A stretch of 40,201 nt of DNA from JACVCK01 sp041940385. Lineage in GTDB: Bacteria > Planctomycetota > Phycisphaerae > Phycisphaerales > UBA1924. Position numbers and translations under genes: made by a program. The stretch lies in contig JBGTSD010000019.1 of NCBI GenBank assembly GCA_041940385.1, forward strand, positions 1-40,201, in the 5' to 3' direction. The notes beneath the pieces were generated by a model, which saw only the letters and a program-made list of their open reading frames with translations, was not told where the DNA came from and made no database searches. Positions 18,283-26,775 of this stretch are shown here, one piece after another (positions within the stretch are counted from its first letter, which is position 1; each line of letters begins with the position of its first letter).

Positions 18283-18846
18283 TCAGCGGGCGTCCGTCCG
18301 TGATTCTTCGTGGTGCAGCGTCGAGGGCGCCTTGCCGAATCCCTGCGGCGGCTCGACGCCGTGCTCGCGCGCGATGGAGGCGATCATCGCGTGGTGATGA
18401 ATCGCGTGGTGCGACGCGAACGCCAGTTCGCGCCCGAACGTGGAGTCGAGCGTTGCCTCGTCGCCGGCGCCGGAGATCATCACCCGCACCCGGACGACGG
18501 CCATCGTGGCGTCGGCGCCGACCGAGCCGAGCGTGGACTGGATCGCCCGGATCTGGCGGAGCGCTTCCTGACGATCGCGCTCGACGGGCGTGTCCCGGTC
18601 GCGATGGTCGTAGTCGATGGCCTGGCCGTCGAGGGCGCCGGCGGCGGCGGCGAAGTGGTCCAGCGCGTGGCGCACGTGCTGGCCGATCGTCGAACCGGCG
18701 ATGCGCACGGACGGAGTCGTGTAGACCGCGTCGGTCAGCGTCTCGACGAAGGCGGCGCACTGCTGGAGCGTCGCGCACGCGGCGAGCGCGACGCGTTCGT
18801 CGGCGCGGGAGCTGGTTCTCGGGAGCGAAGCGGTGCTGGGCGTCAT
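18283..18846 (-). CDS. DinB-like four-helix metal-binding protein
   Basis: A 187-residue protein with the DinB/YfiT layout: a first His motif on helix 2 (IGQHVRHALDHF) and a second on helix 4 (HHAIHHHAMIASI), expected to bind a divalent metal. Members include thiol transferases (bacillithiol, mycothiol dependent) and many proteins of unknown reaction. The N-terminal ~15 residues look disordered. It starts at ATG 18846 with only a weak AAGAAG site and is first in the operon with the NRDE and fusion genes. Confidence 0.82.
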   Translation of the reverse strand: MTPSTASLPRTSSRADERVALAACATLQQCAAFVETLTDAVYTTPSVRIAGSTIGQHVRHALDHFAAAAGALDGQAIDYDHRDRDTPVERDRQEALRQIRAIQSTLGSVGADATMAVVRVRVMISGAGDEATLDSTFGRELAFASHHAIHHHAMIASIAREHGVEPPQGFGKAPSTLHHEESRTDAR

Positions 18847-18929
18847 ATCGGGCTTCTTGGGAATCTCCGGCGAGCGGCGATCAGGCCCGCCCGCGACCAG
18901 AGAAGGGTACCGCGCCGGATCGGAGCGCG

Positions 18930-20552
18930 TCAGGCGTGCGCCGGGCTCTCCTCGCGCGTCAGCGCATCGATGATTTCACGATGATTGGCGCAGCGGGGGC
19001 ACTTATGCTGGCCGCCGAGCTTGCCGCGGCGGGCCAGCCAGGCATGGAACGCGCCCGGCGGGAGCGTGGTGATGGTTGGGGGCGACATGCCCAGATCGTT
19101 GCGGCGCTTGGTCGTGTAGTCCACGTTCTGCTTCTTGAGCGATTCGTCGAAGATGGAGGCAAAGCGCCGGATCGCGCCGTCGTCGGGCCGATCAACCTCG
19201 AGCGCCAGCTCCAGCCCGGCGCGCACGCCGCGGGCCGGATCGGGGTACACGGGCGCCGCGGTGAACTCGCCGATGCGCACGCCCGCCGCGGAGGCCGCCT
19301 CCGCCACGGCGGACTCGATGTGCTCGACGATCAGGTTCTCACCGAAGGCGTTGATGAAGTGCCGGTGCCGGCCGACGATGCGCAGGCGCGCCGGGCCGCG
19401 CGGCGGGACGGTGTCGAATTCGACGACGTCGCCGAGCACGTACCGGAAGAGCCCGGCGGGCGTCGAGAGCACGACGACGTAGCGCTGCCCGGGCTCGACT
19501 TCGTCGCACGCGAGCGCACGAGCGCCGGGGCGACGCATCTCCTCGACGGGCACGAACTCGAAGCACACGCCGTGATCGACGCCGAGGCGCAGGCCGGGAT
19601 CGCCCGGGGTGTCCTGCATCGCCACGAACGCCTCGCTCGCGGGATAGACCTCGAGGCGGTGGGGGACGTCCTCGTCGGAGCCGGACCAGACCTCGCGCAC
19701 CCGCGGATCGAACGGGGTGTACTTCACGCCGCCGTGGATGAACAGCGTCAGGTTGGGCCAGACGTCGCGCAGCGTGCTTACGTCTCGCCCCTGCTCGCGC
19801 GCCAGCTCCAGGACGCGCGTGAAGAGCACCAGCGACCACGACGCCATGCCGCTGACGGCGCGGATGTCCGCGTCGAGGCACGCTCGGGCCATCGCGTCGA
19901 TCTTCGCTGTCCAGTCGCTCATCAGGGCGATGTTCTTGCCCGGCAGGTAGACCTCGGAGATCGGCCAGCGGATCAGCGGCGTCACGATGCCCGAGAGATC
20001 GCCGGTCCGGAGGCCGTGCTCGTTGGTCTCGAGGTCCGTCGATCCGCCCATGAAGAGGATCTGTCCGGCGAAGAGCGAGCGCAGGTCCACGCCCATGCGG
20101 TGGCTGTGCGCGAAGATGTCCATCGACGACCGAAAGTTGTGGCGCAGCAGCTCGCGCGACACCGGCATGTACTTGTCGCCCGCCGTCGTGCCGCTGGTCT
20201 GCGCCCAGTCGAGGATGATGCCCGGCCAGCAGACATCAGGCTCGGCGTGCTCGCGCATGCGGACGATGTACGGCGCATAGTCGGCGTACTCGCGGATCGG
20301 CACCTGTGCGCGGTAGGCGCGTCGGAGGTCCTCGCCGCGAAGGCGGGCGAGGCGTTCGAGGCCGTGCTCGCGTCCGAAGGCCGTGGGCGCCGCGCTACGG
20401 ACGAGCCGGAGCAGCGTCTCGTCGTGCAGCCGCCCCGACTGTCGCGCCCAGTAGGAATCGTCGGAGAGGCGCGCGATGCGTCGCGACAGGAGCGCGCGCA
20501 TGCCCATGCCGATCGCCCCGGTCCATCGCCCGCGAGCGGGCGCGCTCGTCAT
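18930..20552 (-). CDS. GH3 family acyl-amido synthetase
   Basis: Adenylate-forming enzyme of the GH3 family; in plants these conjugate jasmonate or auxin to amino acids, and the bacterial substrates are unknown. The 540-residue protein has the ATP-binding motif QTSGTTAGDKYMPV, the second motif YPASEAF with FEFVPVEE, the acyl-adenylate motif RYVLGDVVEFD, then GRHRHFINAFGENL and the family C-terminus LGGQHKCPR. ATG 20552 has GGAGGA upstream and lies one base after the stop of the alpha/beta hydrolase gene, so the two are translationally coupled. Its C-terminus has CPRC in place of the usual valine-containing sequence. Confidence 0.92.
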   Translation of the reverse strand: MTSAPARGRWTGAIGMGMRALLSRRIARLSDDSYWARQSGRLHDETLLRLVRSAAPTAFGREHGLERLARLRGEDLRRAYRAQVPIREYADYAPYIVRMREHAEPDVCWPGIILDWAQTSGTTAGDKYMPVSRELLRHNFRSSMDIFAHSHRMGVDLRSLFAGQILFMGGSTDLETNEHGLRTGDLSGIVTPLIRWPISEVYLPGKNIALMSDWTAKIDAMARACLDADIRAVSGMASWSLVLFTRVLELAREQGRDVSTLRDVWPNLTLFIHGGVKYTPFDPRVREVWSGSDEDVPHRLEVYPASEAFVAMQDTPGDPGLRLGVDHGVCFEFVPVEEMRRPGARALACDEVEPGQRYVVVLSTPAGLFRYVLGDVVEFDTVPPRGPARLRIVGRHRHFINAFGENLIVEHIESAVAEAASAAGVRIGEFTAAPVYPDPARGVRAGLELALEVDRPDDGAIRRFASIFDESLKKQNVDYTTKRRNDLGMSPPTITTLPPGAFHAWLARRGKLGGQHKCPRCANHREIIDALTREESPAHA

Positions 20553-20553
20553 G

Positions 20554-21411
20554 TCAGGATTCCTCCGTCGCCTCGAGCTCGTCGGCGGCGCGGAGCGCCG
20601 GGTACCGAAGGGCAAGCTCGTCGAGGAACTCGCGTGTCCTGTGGGCGAAGGGCTCCGGGTGCTCGATCATCGGCGCGTGCCCGCAGTTGTCGAGCCAGGT
20701 GAGGCGAGCGTCCGGCAGCATGGTCAGGAAATCGTCCGCGACCCCCGGAGGCGTGACGTTGTCCTGGCGGCCCCAGAGCAGGAGCGTCGGCTGCTGGATC
20801 ATGTGCAGGCGGTCGCCCATGTGGTCGGACTTGGCGCTGCGGCCGAGCTTCACGATCGCTCGGGCCGCACGACGGTCCGACAACTCTCGGTGCGCCTTGT
20901 TCACGCAGTCGGGAGGAATATTCGCCTCGTCATAGAAGAGGTCGCGGATCTTTCGCTCGAGCCAGTCGCGGCTCGGACGGTGCTCCACGCCCTTCTCCAG
21001 CGTGCGCTCGAAGAGGCCGGAAGACCCCGCCAGCACCAGCGCGCGGCAGAGGTCAGGACGCTCGATCGCGATCCGCTGCGCCACGTGCCCGCCGAGCGAG
21101 TTGCCCACCAGCACGGCCGGCGAACCGACGATGGCTTCCAGCACGGAGATCGTCAGACGCGTCACCCCGGCGACGCTGCACGCGCTGCCCCGGAGTTGGA
21201 GCAGCGGCGTCTCGACCATCAGGCACCGGGCGCGGTCCGCCAGTTTGCGGGCGGTCGGGAACCAGTGCTCGTTCATCCCGAGAAGGCCATGGAGGAACAC
21301 CACAGGCTCGCCCGCGGGATCGCCGATCTCGTCCACGCGAACAGGCGTCCGCACGGGAGATGAATTCCCGTCCGGATCCGCCAGATTCGATTCGAGCACA
21401 ACGGTGCTCAA
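20554..21411 (-). CDS. Alpha/beta hydrolase coupled to the GH3 gene
   Basis: Hydrolase of about 285 residues with an oxyanion HGLLG, nucleophile Ser in GNSLGG, acid Asp in GRQDNVTP and His in NCGHAP, so the triad is complete. The N-terminus is uncertain: no ATG lies near the start of homology, so TTG 21411 (LSTVVLESN) is proposed, with GTG 21399 as an alternative. The frame is open to 21915 but that extension runs into the divergent ABC gene and is not protein-like. Its position directly before GH3 suggests that it supplies or removes the acyl group used by GH3, which is inference. Confidence 0.86.
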   Translation of the reverse strand: MSTVVLESNLADPDGNSSPVRTPVRVDEIGDPAGEPVVFLHGLLGMNEHWFPTARKLADRARCLMVETPLLQLRGSACSVAGVTRLTISVLEAIVGSPAVLVGNSLGGHVAQRIAIERPDLCRALVLAGSSGLFERTLEKGVEHRPSRDWLERKIRDLFYDEANIPPDCVNKAHRELSDRRAARAIVKLGRSAKSDHMGDRLHMIQQPTLLLWGRQDNVTPPGVADDFLTMLPDARLTWLDNCGHAPMIEHPEPFAHRTREFLDELALRYPALRAADELEATEES

Positions 21412-21670
21412 TGTGGGCGTAGGCTCGGCTTCCAACCGGGGCTCCTGGCGGGTGATTCGGTCCGACGAGGCGCGGACGGCCCGCGCACAGTGCGTCGCCG
21501 ACCCTTCCGGGGCCCGCCCCGACCGCAGGGAGAATCCCCCTGGGGACGATCCGCGGGCAATACGCCATGATAACCCGGGTCGGCGCTGGCCGCTTGTTCG
21601 GCGGCCCTGTGCCCACATTGCGCCCCGCAAGCCGGAAACGCCGATCCGGAATGAGTCTCCGACCGACATC

Positions 21671-22519
21671 ATGCTCCGAATCACGAACATCTCCAAGGCC
21701 TTCGGCCGGACCGTCGCTGTCGATGATCTGTCGCTGACGGTCAACCAGGGCGAGATCTTCGGATTGCTCGGCCCGAACGGGGCGGGCAAGTCCACGACGA
21801 TCGCCATGGCCACCGGACTCCTACGTCCGGACGCCGGCAGCGTCGAACTCGCGGGACTCGGCGACCCGGCCGACCCCGAGGTCCGCGCGTCGCTCGGACT
21901 GGCTCCCCAGAGCATCGCGCTCTACGACGACCTCACCGCGGAGGAAAACCTCCGCTTCCTTGGCTCCCTCTACGGCCTCACCGGGCCCGCGCTCGGAGAG
22001 CGCGTCGACGCCATGCTCCGATTCGCCGGGCTCGAAGATCGCCGGCGCTCCAAGGTCAAGGCGTACTCGGGCGGCATGAAGCGCCGGCTCAACCTCGCCG
22101 CGGCCCTGATCCACGAGCCGCGCATCGTCTTCCTCGACGAACCGACCGCCGGCGTCGATCCCCAGTCGCGCAACGCGATCTTCGACGCCATCCTTGCCCT
22201 GCGCGACGCGGGCACGACCATCGTCTACACGACGCACTACATGGAAGAGGCGCAGCGCCTGTGCGATCGCGTCGGCGTGATCGACCACGGGCGTCTGCTC
22301 GCGCTGGATGACGTGCCGGGCCTGCTCCGCGCCCACGGCGGCAGGGCGACCGTCACCGTGGTGACCAACGACGGCGAGCGGACCATGGAGGCCGAGGATC
22401 CGCTCGCCGAGGCGGCGAGCGCGCTGCGCTCGGGCGACTCGATCCGCGGCGTGCGCGTCGAGAACCCGACGCTTGAATCCGTCTTCCTCACGCTGACCGG
22501 AAGGAGCCTGCGGGACTGA
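21671..22519 (+). CDS. ABC-2 type exporter, ATP-binding subunit
   Basis: A 282-residue ATPase with Walker A GPNGAGKST, Q-loop LAPQSIALYDDLTAEENL, signature YSGGMKRRLNLAAAL, Walker B IVFLDEPTAGVDP and H-loop TTHYMEEAQRLCD. The extended C-terminal domain is that of the DrrA/NatA/YbhF-like group that drives ABC-2 permeases. ATG 21671 is the natural start; there is no strong Shine-Dalgarno. It overlaps the permease gene by one base (TGATG). The substrate cannot be told from sequence; drug or lipid export is typical of the group. Confidence 0.94.
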   Translation: MLRITNISKAFGRTVAVDDLSLTVNQGEIFGLLGPNGAGKSTTIAMATGLLRPDAGSVELAGLGDPADPEVRASLGLAPQSIALYDDLTAEENLRFLGSLYGLTGPALGERVDAMLRFAGLEDRRRSKVKAYSGGMKRRLNLAAALIHEPRIVFLDEPTAGVDPQSRNAIFDAILALRDAGTTIVYTTHYMEEAQRLCDRVGVIDHGRLLALDDVPGLLRAHGGRATVTVVTNDGERTMEAEDPLAEAASALRSGDSIRGVRVENPTLESVFLTLTGRSLRD

Positions 22520-23817
22520 TGCGCGCGATCACCGCTCTGGCGACGAAGGACCTCCGCCTGCTCGTGCGCGATCGCATGGCGCTGTTCTTCACGCTCGTCT
22601 TCCCGCTCCTGTACGCGGTCTTCTTCGGGACGATCTTCTCCGGCGCCGGCGGCGGAGACGGCGGGCCGTCCGAGGTGGCGCTCCTCGTCGTGGACGAGGA
22701 CGGCACAGAGTCCTCCGCGGCGTTCGCCCGCGCGCTCGACGCCAGCGACAAGCTGCGCACGATCGCTTCGCCCTCGCGCGCCGAAGCGGAGAACGAGATC
22801 CGCACCGGTCGCCGCCCCGCGATGATCGTGCTGCCCAAGGGCTTCGGCGCCGGCGTCGACACGCCGTTCTCGGGCAATCCGCCGAAGATCGAACTCGCCG
22901 TCGACCCGGCGCGTCAGGCCGAGCGCATGATGATCGAAGGGCTGATTCTCCAGACCTCGTTCGAGCGCATGAGCGCGATGTTCACCGATCCGGCGACGAT
23001 GCAGTCGTCGCTCGACAACGCGCGGCAAACGATCAACGAGGGCGACATGCCCGCGCCGATGCGGGCGCAGCTCTTCGGTGTCTTCGATGCGCTCCAGGGC
23101 TTCTACCAGGCCGGCGCGGCGGACGGCTCCGATGACTTCGCCGCGAACGCGCAACAGGCCATGATGCCCGTCGAGATCGTGCCGGCCGAGATCCAGCGGA
23201 ATCGAAGGCCCGGGCCGCAGAACTCGTTCGAGATTTCGTTCCCGCAGGCCATCGCCTGGGCGGTCATCGGCGCGGCCTCGGGGTTCGGGATCTCGTTCGT
23301 CTCCGAGCGGCAGCGCGGCACACTGGTCCGCCTCACCGCGGCGCCGCTGGGCGCGATGCACGTGCTCCTCGGCAAGGCGCTCGCCTGCTTCGCGACCGTC
23401 GTGCTGGTGGTGAGCGCGCTGCTCGCCGTCGGCGCGGCGGCGTTCGGGGTCAGGCCGGACTCGATCCTCTTTCTTGGCGCGGCGATCGTCGCCGTGGCGC
23501 TGTGCTTCGTCGGCATCATGATGGTGCTGGCGACGCTGGCGAAGTCCGAGGCGGCGGCCGGCGGCGTCGGCTGGGCGGTGATGCTCGTCTTCGCCATGCT
23601 CGGCGGCGGCATGGTCCCGGTCTTCCTCATGCCCGGCTGGATGCAGGATGTCGGCAGCGTCAGCCCGGTGAAGTGGGCGATCATCGCGCTCGAGGGCGCC
23701 ATCTGGCGCGGCTTCAGCGCCGGCGAGATGCTCCTTCCGCTCGTGGTGCTTGTCGGGATCGGCGTGGCCGGCTTCGCGCTCGGCGCCGCGCTGCTGGCGC
23801 GGTCGAGCGTTCGATAG
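22519..23817 (+). CDS. ABC-2 type exporter, permease subunit
   Basis: A 432-residue permease. One N-terminal membrane helix (ALFFTLVFPLLYAVFFGTIF) is followed by an extracytoplasmic domain of about 200 residues, then five helices: AIAWAVIGAASGFGISFV; ACFATVVLVVSALLAVGAAA; ILFLGAAIVAVALCFVGIMM; GWAVMLVFAMLGGGMVPVFL; LVVLVGIGVAGFALGAALLA. This 1+5 layout with a large first loop matches the YhgE/YbhS/NatB-like ABC-2 group. It is coupled to the ATPase gene by a one-base stop/start overlap. A bidirectional hairpin lies 15 bases past the stop. Confidence 0.93.
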   Translation: MRAITALATKDLRLLVRDRMALFFTLVFPLLYAVFFGTIFSGAGGGDGGPSEVALLVVDEDGTESSAAFARALDASDKLRTIASPSRAEAENEIRTGRRPAMIVLPKGFGAGVDTPFSGNPPKIELAVDPARQAERMMIEGLILQTSFERMSAMFTDPATMQSSLDNARQTINEGDMPAPMRAQLFGVFDALQGFYQAGAADGSDDFAANAQQAMMPVEIVPAEIQRNRRPGPQNSFEISFPQAIAWAVIGAASGFGISFVSERQRGTLVRLTAAPLGAMHVLLGKALACFATVVLVVSALLAVGAAAFGVRPDSILFLGAAIVAVALCFVGIMMVLATLAKSEAAAGGVGWAVMLVFAMLGGGMVPVFLMPGWMQDVGSVSPVKWAIIALEGAIWRGFSAGEMLLPLVVLVGIGVAGFALGAALLARSSVR

Positions 23818-23831
23818 TCGAACGCCGGAAC

Positions 23832-23864
23832 GAAAACGACCCCCCGCCACGAGACGGGGGGTCG
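23832..23864 (-). terminator. Rho-independent terminator between convergent genes
   Basis: A perfect 10-base stem (CGACCCCCCG, 23837-23846, with its complement at 23855-23864) around an eight-base loop. On the minus strand it is followed by TTTTCGTT, which fits termination of the dockerin gene ending at 23905. On the plus strand it follows the permease stop but has no T tract, so it would act mainly as a stabilising hairpin there. Confidence 0.85.
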
Positions 23865-23904
23865 GAAACTCACCCGGTCGGATGAGTGCGAGTTGACCGA
23901 GCAA

Positions 23905-26538
23905 TCAGCAGGGCTGGTTGTAGACGCCGAGCAGCGTGTTGAGATCGGAGAAGTCGACGTCGCCGTCGCCGTCGATGTCGCCCGGCAGGTTGGCGCCGGC
24001 CTGGTTGTAGTTGCCCAGGAGGATGTTGAGGTCGGAGAAATCGGTGACGTTGTCGCCGTTGAGGTCGGTCGGGCAGAGGAGGGCGTTGACGATGGCGAGG
24101 TCGGCCTCGTCCACCAGGCCGTCGCAGTTCACATCGCCCTGCGCCCAGCCGCCGGCCATGCCCATGTTGGCGTTGATGATGCCCGCGTCGGTCGAGTCCA
24201 CGACGCCGTCGAGATTGACGTCGCCGATCTCGGTCTCGAGCACGTCCTCGACGATGATGCGGACGTCCTCGCCGTCCACGATCAGGTCGCCGTTCATGTC
24301 GCAGGAGAGGTCCATGCGGAACGCGTCGACCTGCACGGACCAGTCGCCGAAGTTGGCGCACACGTAGTCGATGTCGAAGGCGTTGACGAGCCCGTCGGCG
24401 CCGATGGGCTGGAAGCCCTTGGTGTGCAGGCCCGCGGGGCCGCTGACATCGGCGCGGCTGTCGCCGTTCTCGTAGGAGACGCCGGTCGCCAGCATCGTGC
24501 CGAAGAAGTTGCCGTTGAACGCCTCGTCGACGAGATGGAAGCCTTTCTCGCGATCGAGCGTGCCGGTCGGGCGGACGTTCGCCGCGCCGCCCGCGGCGCC
24601 GCCGGTCAGCACCAGGCCGTCGGCCCAGTAGCGGACGTCGGCGGTGTTGAAGCTTCCGTCGCCGTTGAAGTCGCCGATGATCTCGATGACGACCGGCTCG
24701 GACGCACGCCACGACGGCGCCTGGCCGTTGCGGAACTTCCAGGCGTTGACGAGGTCGAGCGTGTCCGTCTCGCTGCGCACGCCATCGCCGTTGAAGTCGC
24801 CGGAGATGCGGTTGCGGTCGTTGAGCGACGTGCCGTAGCTGAAGAACGCGCCGTTCTGCGCGACGAAGCGGCCCTCGTTGGAGATGCCGTCGGTGTACGT
24901 CGCGCCGCCGGAGAGATTGGTGCGGGTGGGCACGAGGCCGTTGCGGTTGGCCTGGAAGCTGTTGAAAAGCGGGTTGTTCAGGACGCTGATCGAACGCGTG
25001 ACGTTCTGCAGCTCCTGGTTCAGGTTCGGATTCGGGATCCACTCGCAGGGGCAGTCCGACACCTGCACGAAGTCCGTCGACGTCGGCAGCAAGTACTGCG
25101 ACGCGAGGTATTCGCCGGGAGAGCCGACGTTCTCGACATCGCCCGGGATCGCCTTGAACGCGCTGACGGAGCGGAAGATGTTGAGCAGGTATGCCGCGGC
25201 GGCGGGGTTGGCCATCTGCGGATTGCCGTTGCCGTCTCCGAAGAAGCCGTTCATGGGGTCATTCGGCTCGGCGAAGGGATCGCCGAGGTGCGCGAGGACC
25301 GCGGGGCCCGCGATGCGGTAGCCGTTGGGCCCGTTGTCGAGCACGTTGTTCGCCGACGGCCGAGCCGCGACCGTGCCGCCGTTGTGATCGTTGATGACGC
25401 CGAGGCAGTCGGCGCGGCCGAGCGTCAGCCATGCGCCCGAGCCCGTCACGCCGCGCTCGGCGCCGGTGTGGCCGATCGCCAGACGCGAGTTGATCGTCGC
25501 GCCCTCGACGCGGCTGGAGCCGGCCTTGTTGGAGGGGTTGAAGTTCGGGCCGATGAGGTCGAGCGAAGAAGAAACGGCGAGCTGACCAATGTTCTCGCCG
25601 GCGCCCCACGACGGATCGAGGCACAGGGAATTCTGGAACGCGTTGCGCGTGCCGGAACCGGAGTCGCGCGTCACGGCCATCAGGTTCTCGCCGGTCCTCA
25701 GACGACCGGTGAGGTTCAGCCACTTGATGTCGGAGATCTTCATCTCGCGATAACCGACGCCGTAGTTCACCATCGCCGCCACGGGCGCGAGGGCGATCCG
25801 GGTGTCGAAGACTGTATTGAGGTCGGGATTGGTCGTGTTGGTGTTGAGCGCGCCCAGGTCCGCGAGCTTCTGGCCGAAGGGCGGATTGGTCGGCGTGCCG
25901 TCCTTGTTGACGGAGATGATGTCGCTGTTGCCGTAACCGGGCTCGCCCGGCTTGGCCTTGGGATTGGGTGCGCCGTCATAGAAGACACCCCAGGCCACGG
26001 GCACGTCGATCGCCGCGAAGTCGATCAGGATGCCCGTGCCCGCGCCGGAGTTCGTGGTGACGCGGAACGTGCCGTCCGTCAGCGAGCGGACGGGCGCGGC
26101 GCCGGGGTTGGCGCCGTTGGCGTCGCCCTGGGTGACGCCGGCGTTGACGTAGAACGTCCGATTGTTCCACGCGCCCTCGGAGGCGACCGACGAGCTGATC
26201 TCGACTCCGTCGCCGCCCACCGCGAAGGTCTGGCTCCAGTCGATCAGCTCCTGCAGGCCGTTCACCGACCCGACCGACCGGTACTGCACCTGGAAGTACT
26301 GATTCGCATTGAACGGCGCCGTGACGTCGTACGGCGCGAGCTGGTCGGGGATCGGCGTGGTGATGCCGTCGAGATCGACGTCGACGAAGTCGTTCGTGCC
26401 GGCGGGCGCCAGCAGCAGGTTCCGGAGCAGCGTGGCGCCCGAACCGTTCACGAGGTAGGGCTGCGCGAGCGTCGCGGACGAAGCGCCGAGCGCGGCGCCG
26501 CAGGCCGCAAGCATTCCAAAGAGTCGAGCATTGCTCAT
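23905..26538 (-). CDS. Secreted PstS-like substrate-binding protein with dockerin array
   Basis: An 877-residue secreted protein. ATG 26538 is preceded by GAGAGAAGAAG and gives a signal peptide (residues 1-26). The N-terminal half resembles a periplasmic phosphate-binding protein: loop VNGSGATL (30-37), APVAAMVN (251-258), and TRDSGSGTRNAF (290-301), which mirrors the phosphate-contacting GSGT loop of PstS. Residues about 580-877 carry about eight calcium-type dockerin/EF-hand motifs (such as GDFNGDGVRSETD, CDMNGDLIVDGED, GDVNLDGVVDSTD, GDIDGDGDVDFSD), ending in QPC at the C-terminus. Ordinary PstS is about 350 residues with no repeats. It lies 237 bases after a pseudopilin gene on the same strand. 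Capture or display of phosphate or phosphate esters at the surface is proposed; ligand specificity is unproven. Confidence 0.88.
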   Translation of the reverse strand: MSNARLFGMLAACGAALGASSATLAQPYLVNGSGATLLRNLLLAPAGTNDFVDVDLDGITTPIPDQLAPYDVTAPFNANQYFQVQYRSVGSVNGLQELIDWSQTFAVGGDGVEISSSVASEGAWNNRTFYVNAGVTQGDANGANPGAAPVRSLTDGTFRVTTNSGAGTGILIDFAAIDVPVAWGVFYDGAPNPKAKPGEPGYGNSDIISVNKDGTPTNPPFGQKLADLGALNTNTTNPDLNTVFDTRIALAPVAAMVNYGVGYREMKISDIKWLNLTGRLRTGENLMAVTRDSGSGTRNAFQNSLCLDPSWGAGENIGQLAVSSSLDLIGPNFNPSNKAGSSRVEGATINSRLAIGHTGAERGVTGSGAWLTLGRADCLGVINDHNGGTVAARPSANNVLDNGPNGYRIAGPAVLAHLGDPFAEPNDPMNGFFGDGNGNPQMANPAAAAYLLNIFRSVSAFKAIPGDVENVGSPGEYLASQYLLPTSTDFVQVSDCPCEWIPNPNLNQELQNVTRSISVLNNPLFNSFQANRNGLVPTRTNLSGGATYTDGISNEGRFVAQNGAFFSYGTSLNDRNRISGDFNGDGVRSETDTLDLVNAWKFRNGQAPSWRASEPVVIEIIGDFNGDGSFNTADVRYWADGLVLTGGAAGGAANVRPTGTLDREKGFHLVDEAFNGNFFGTMLATGVSYENGDSRADVSGPAGLHTKGFQPIGADGLVNAFDIDYVCANFGDWSVQVDAFRMDLSCDMNGDLIVDGEDVRIIVEDVLETEIGDVNLDGVVDSTDAGIINANMGMAGGWAQGDVNCDGLVDEADLAIVNALLCPTDLNGDNVTDFSDLNILLGNYNQAGANLPGDIDGDGDVDFSDLNTLLGVYNQPC

Positions 26539-26709
26539 GGTCTTCTTCTCTCTTTCCTGATGGTCCCGGGAGACAGACACGCGCCTGCGCTCCCCTTCTC
26601 TTCGGTGACGAGCGCCCGCGTGGACGCCCGGGTGACGACGGAGCCACAGCGCCACGGCCGAGTCCACGCCCGCGTGCTGCTCGCCCGCCGAGAAACTCCT
26701 GCTCTCGCG

Positions 26710-26725
26710 CGGGCGTTCGCGCCCG
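26710..26725 (-). other. Hairpin between pseudopilin and PstS-like genes
   Basis: A six-base perfect stem (CGGGCG/CGCCCG) with a four-base loop, about 50 bases after the pseudopilin stop and within the 237-base gap before the PstS-like gene. No T tract follows on the minus strand, so it is more likely an mRNA-stabilising or processing hairpin than a terminator. GC-rich context makes short hairpins common, so confidence is low. Confidence 0.35.
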
Positions 26726-26775
26726 ATGCTGATGTCGCGCCGAGTCCTTCGACGCAGGGCTTCTCCCCGCCGGAA

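Noticed and set aside
18300..20702. Plus-strand open frame of 800 codons opposite the DinB-like and GH3 genes
   Set aside because: Antisense shadow crossing a gene boundary, Arg-rich, with no recognisable fold.
21412..21915. Extension of the alpha/beta hydrolase to ATG 21915
   Set aside because: It would overlap the divergent ABC ATPase gene by about 245 bases and the added peptide is not protein-like.
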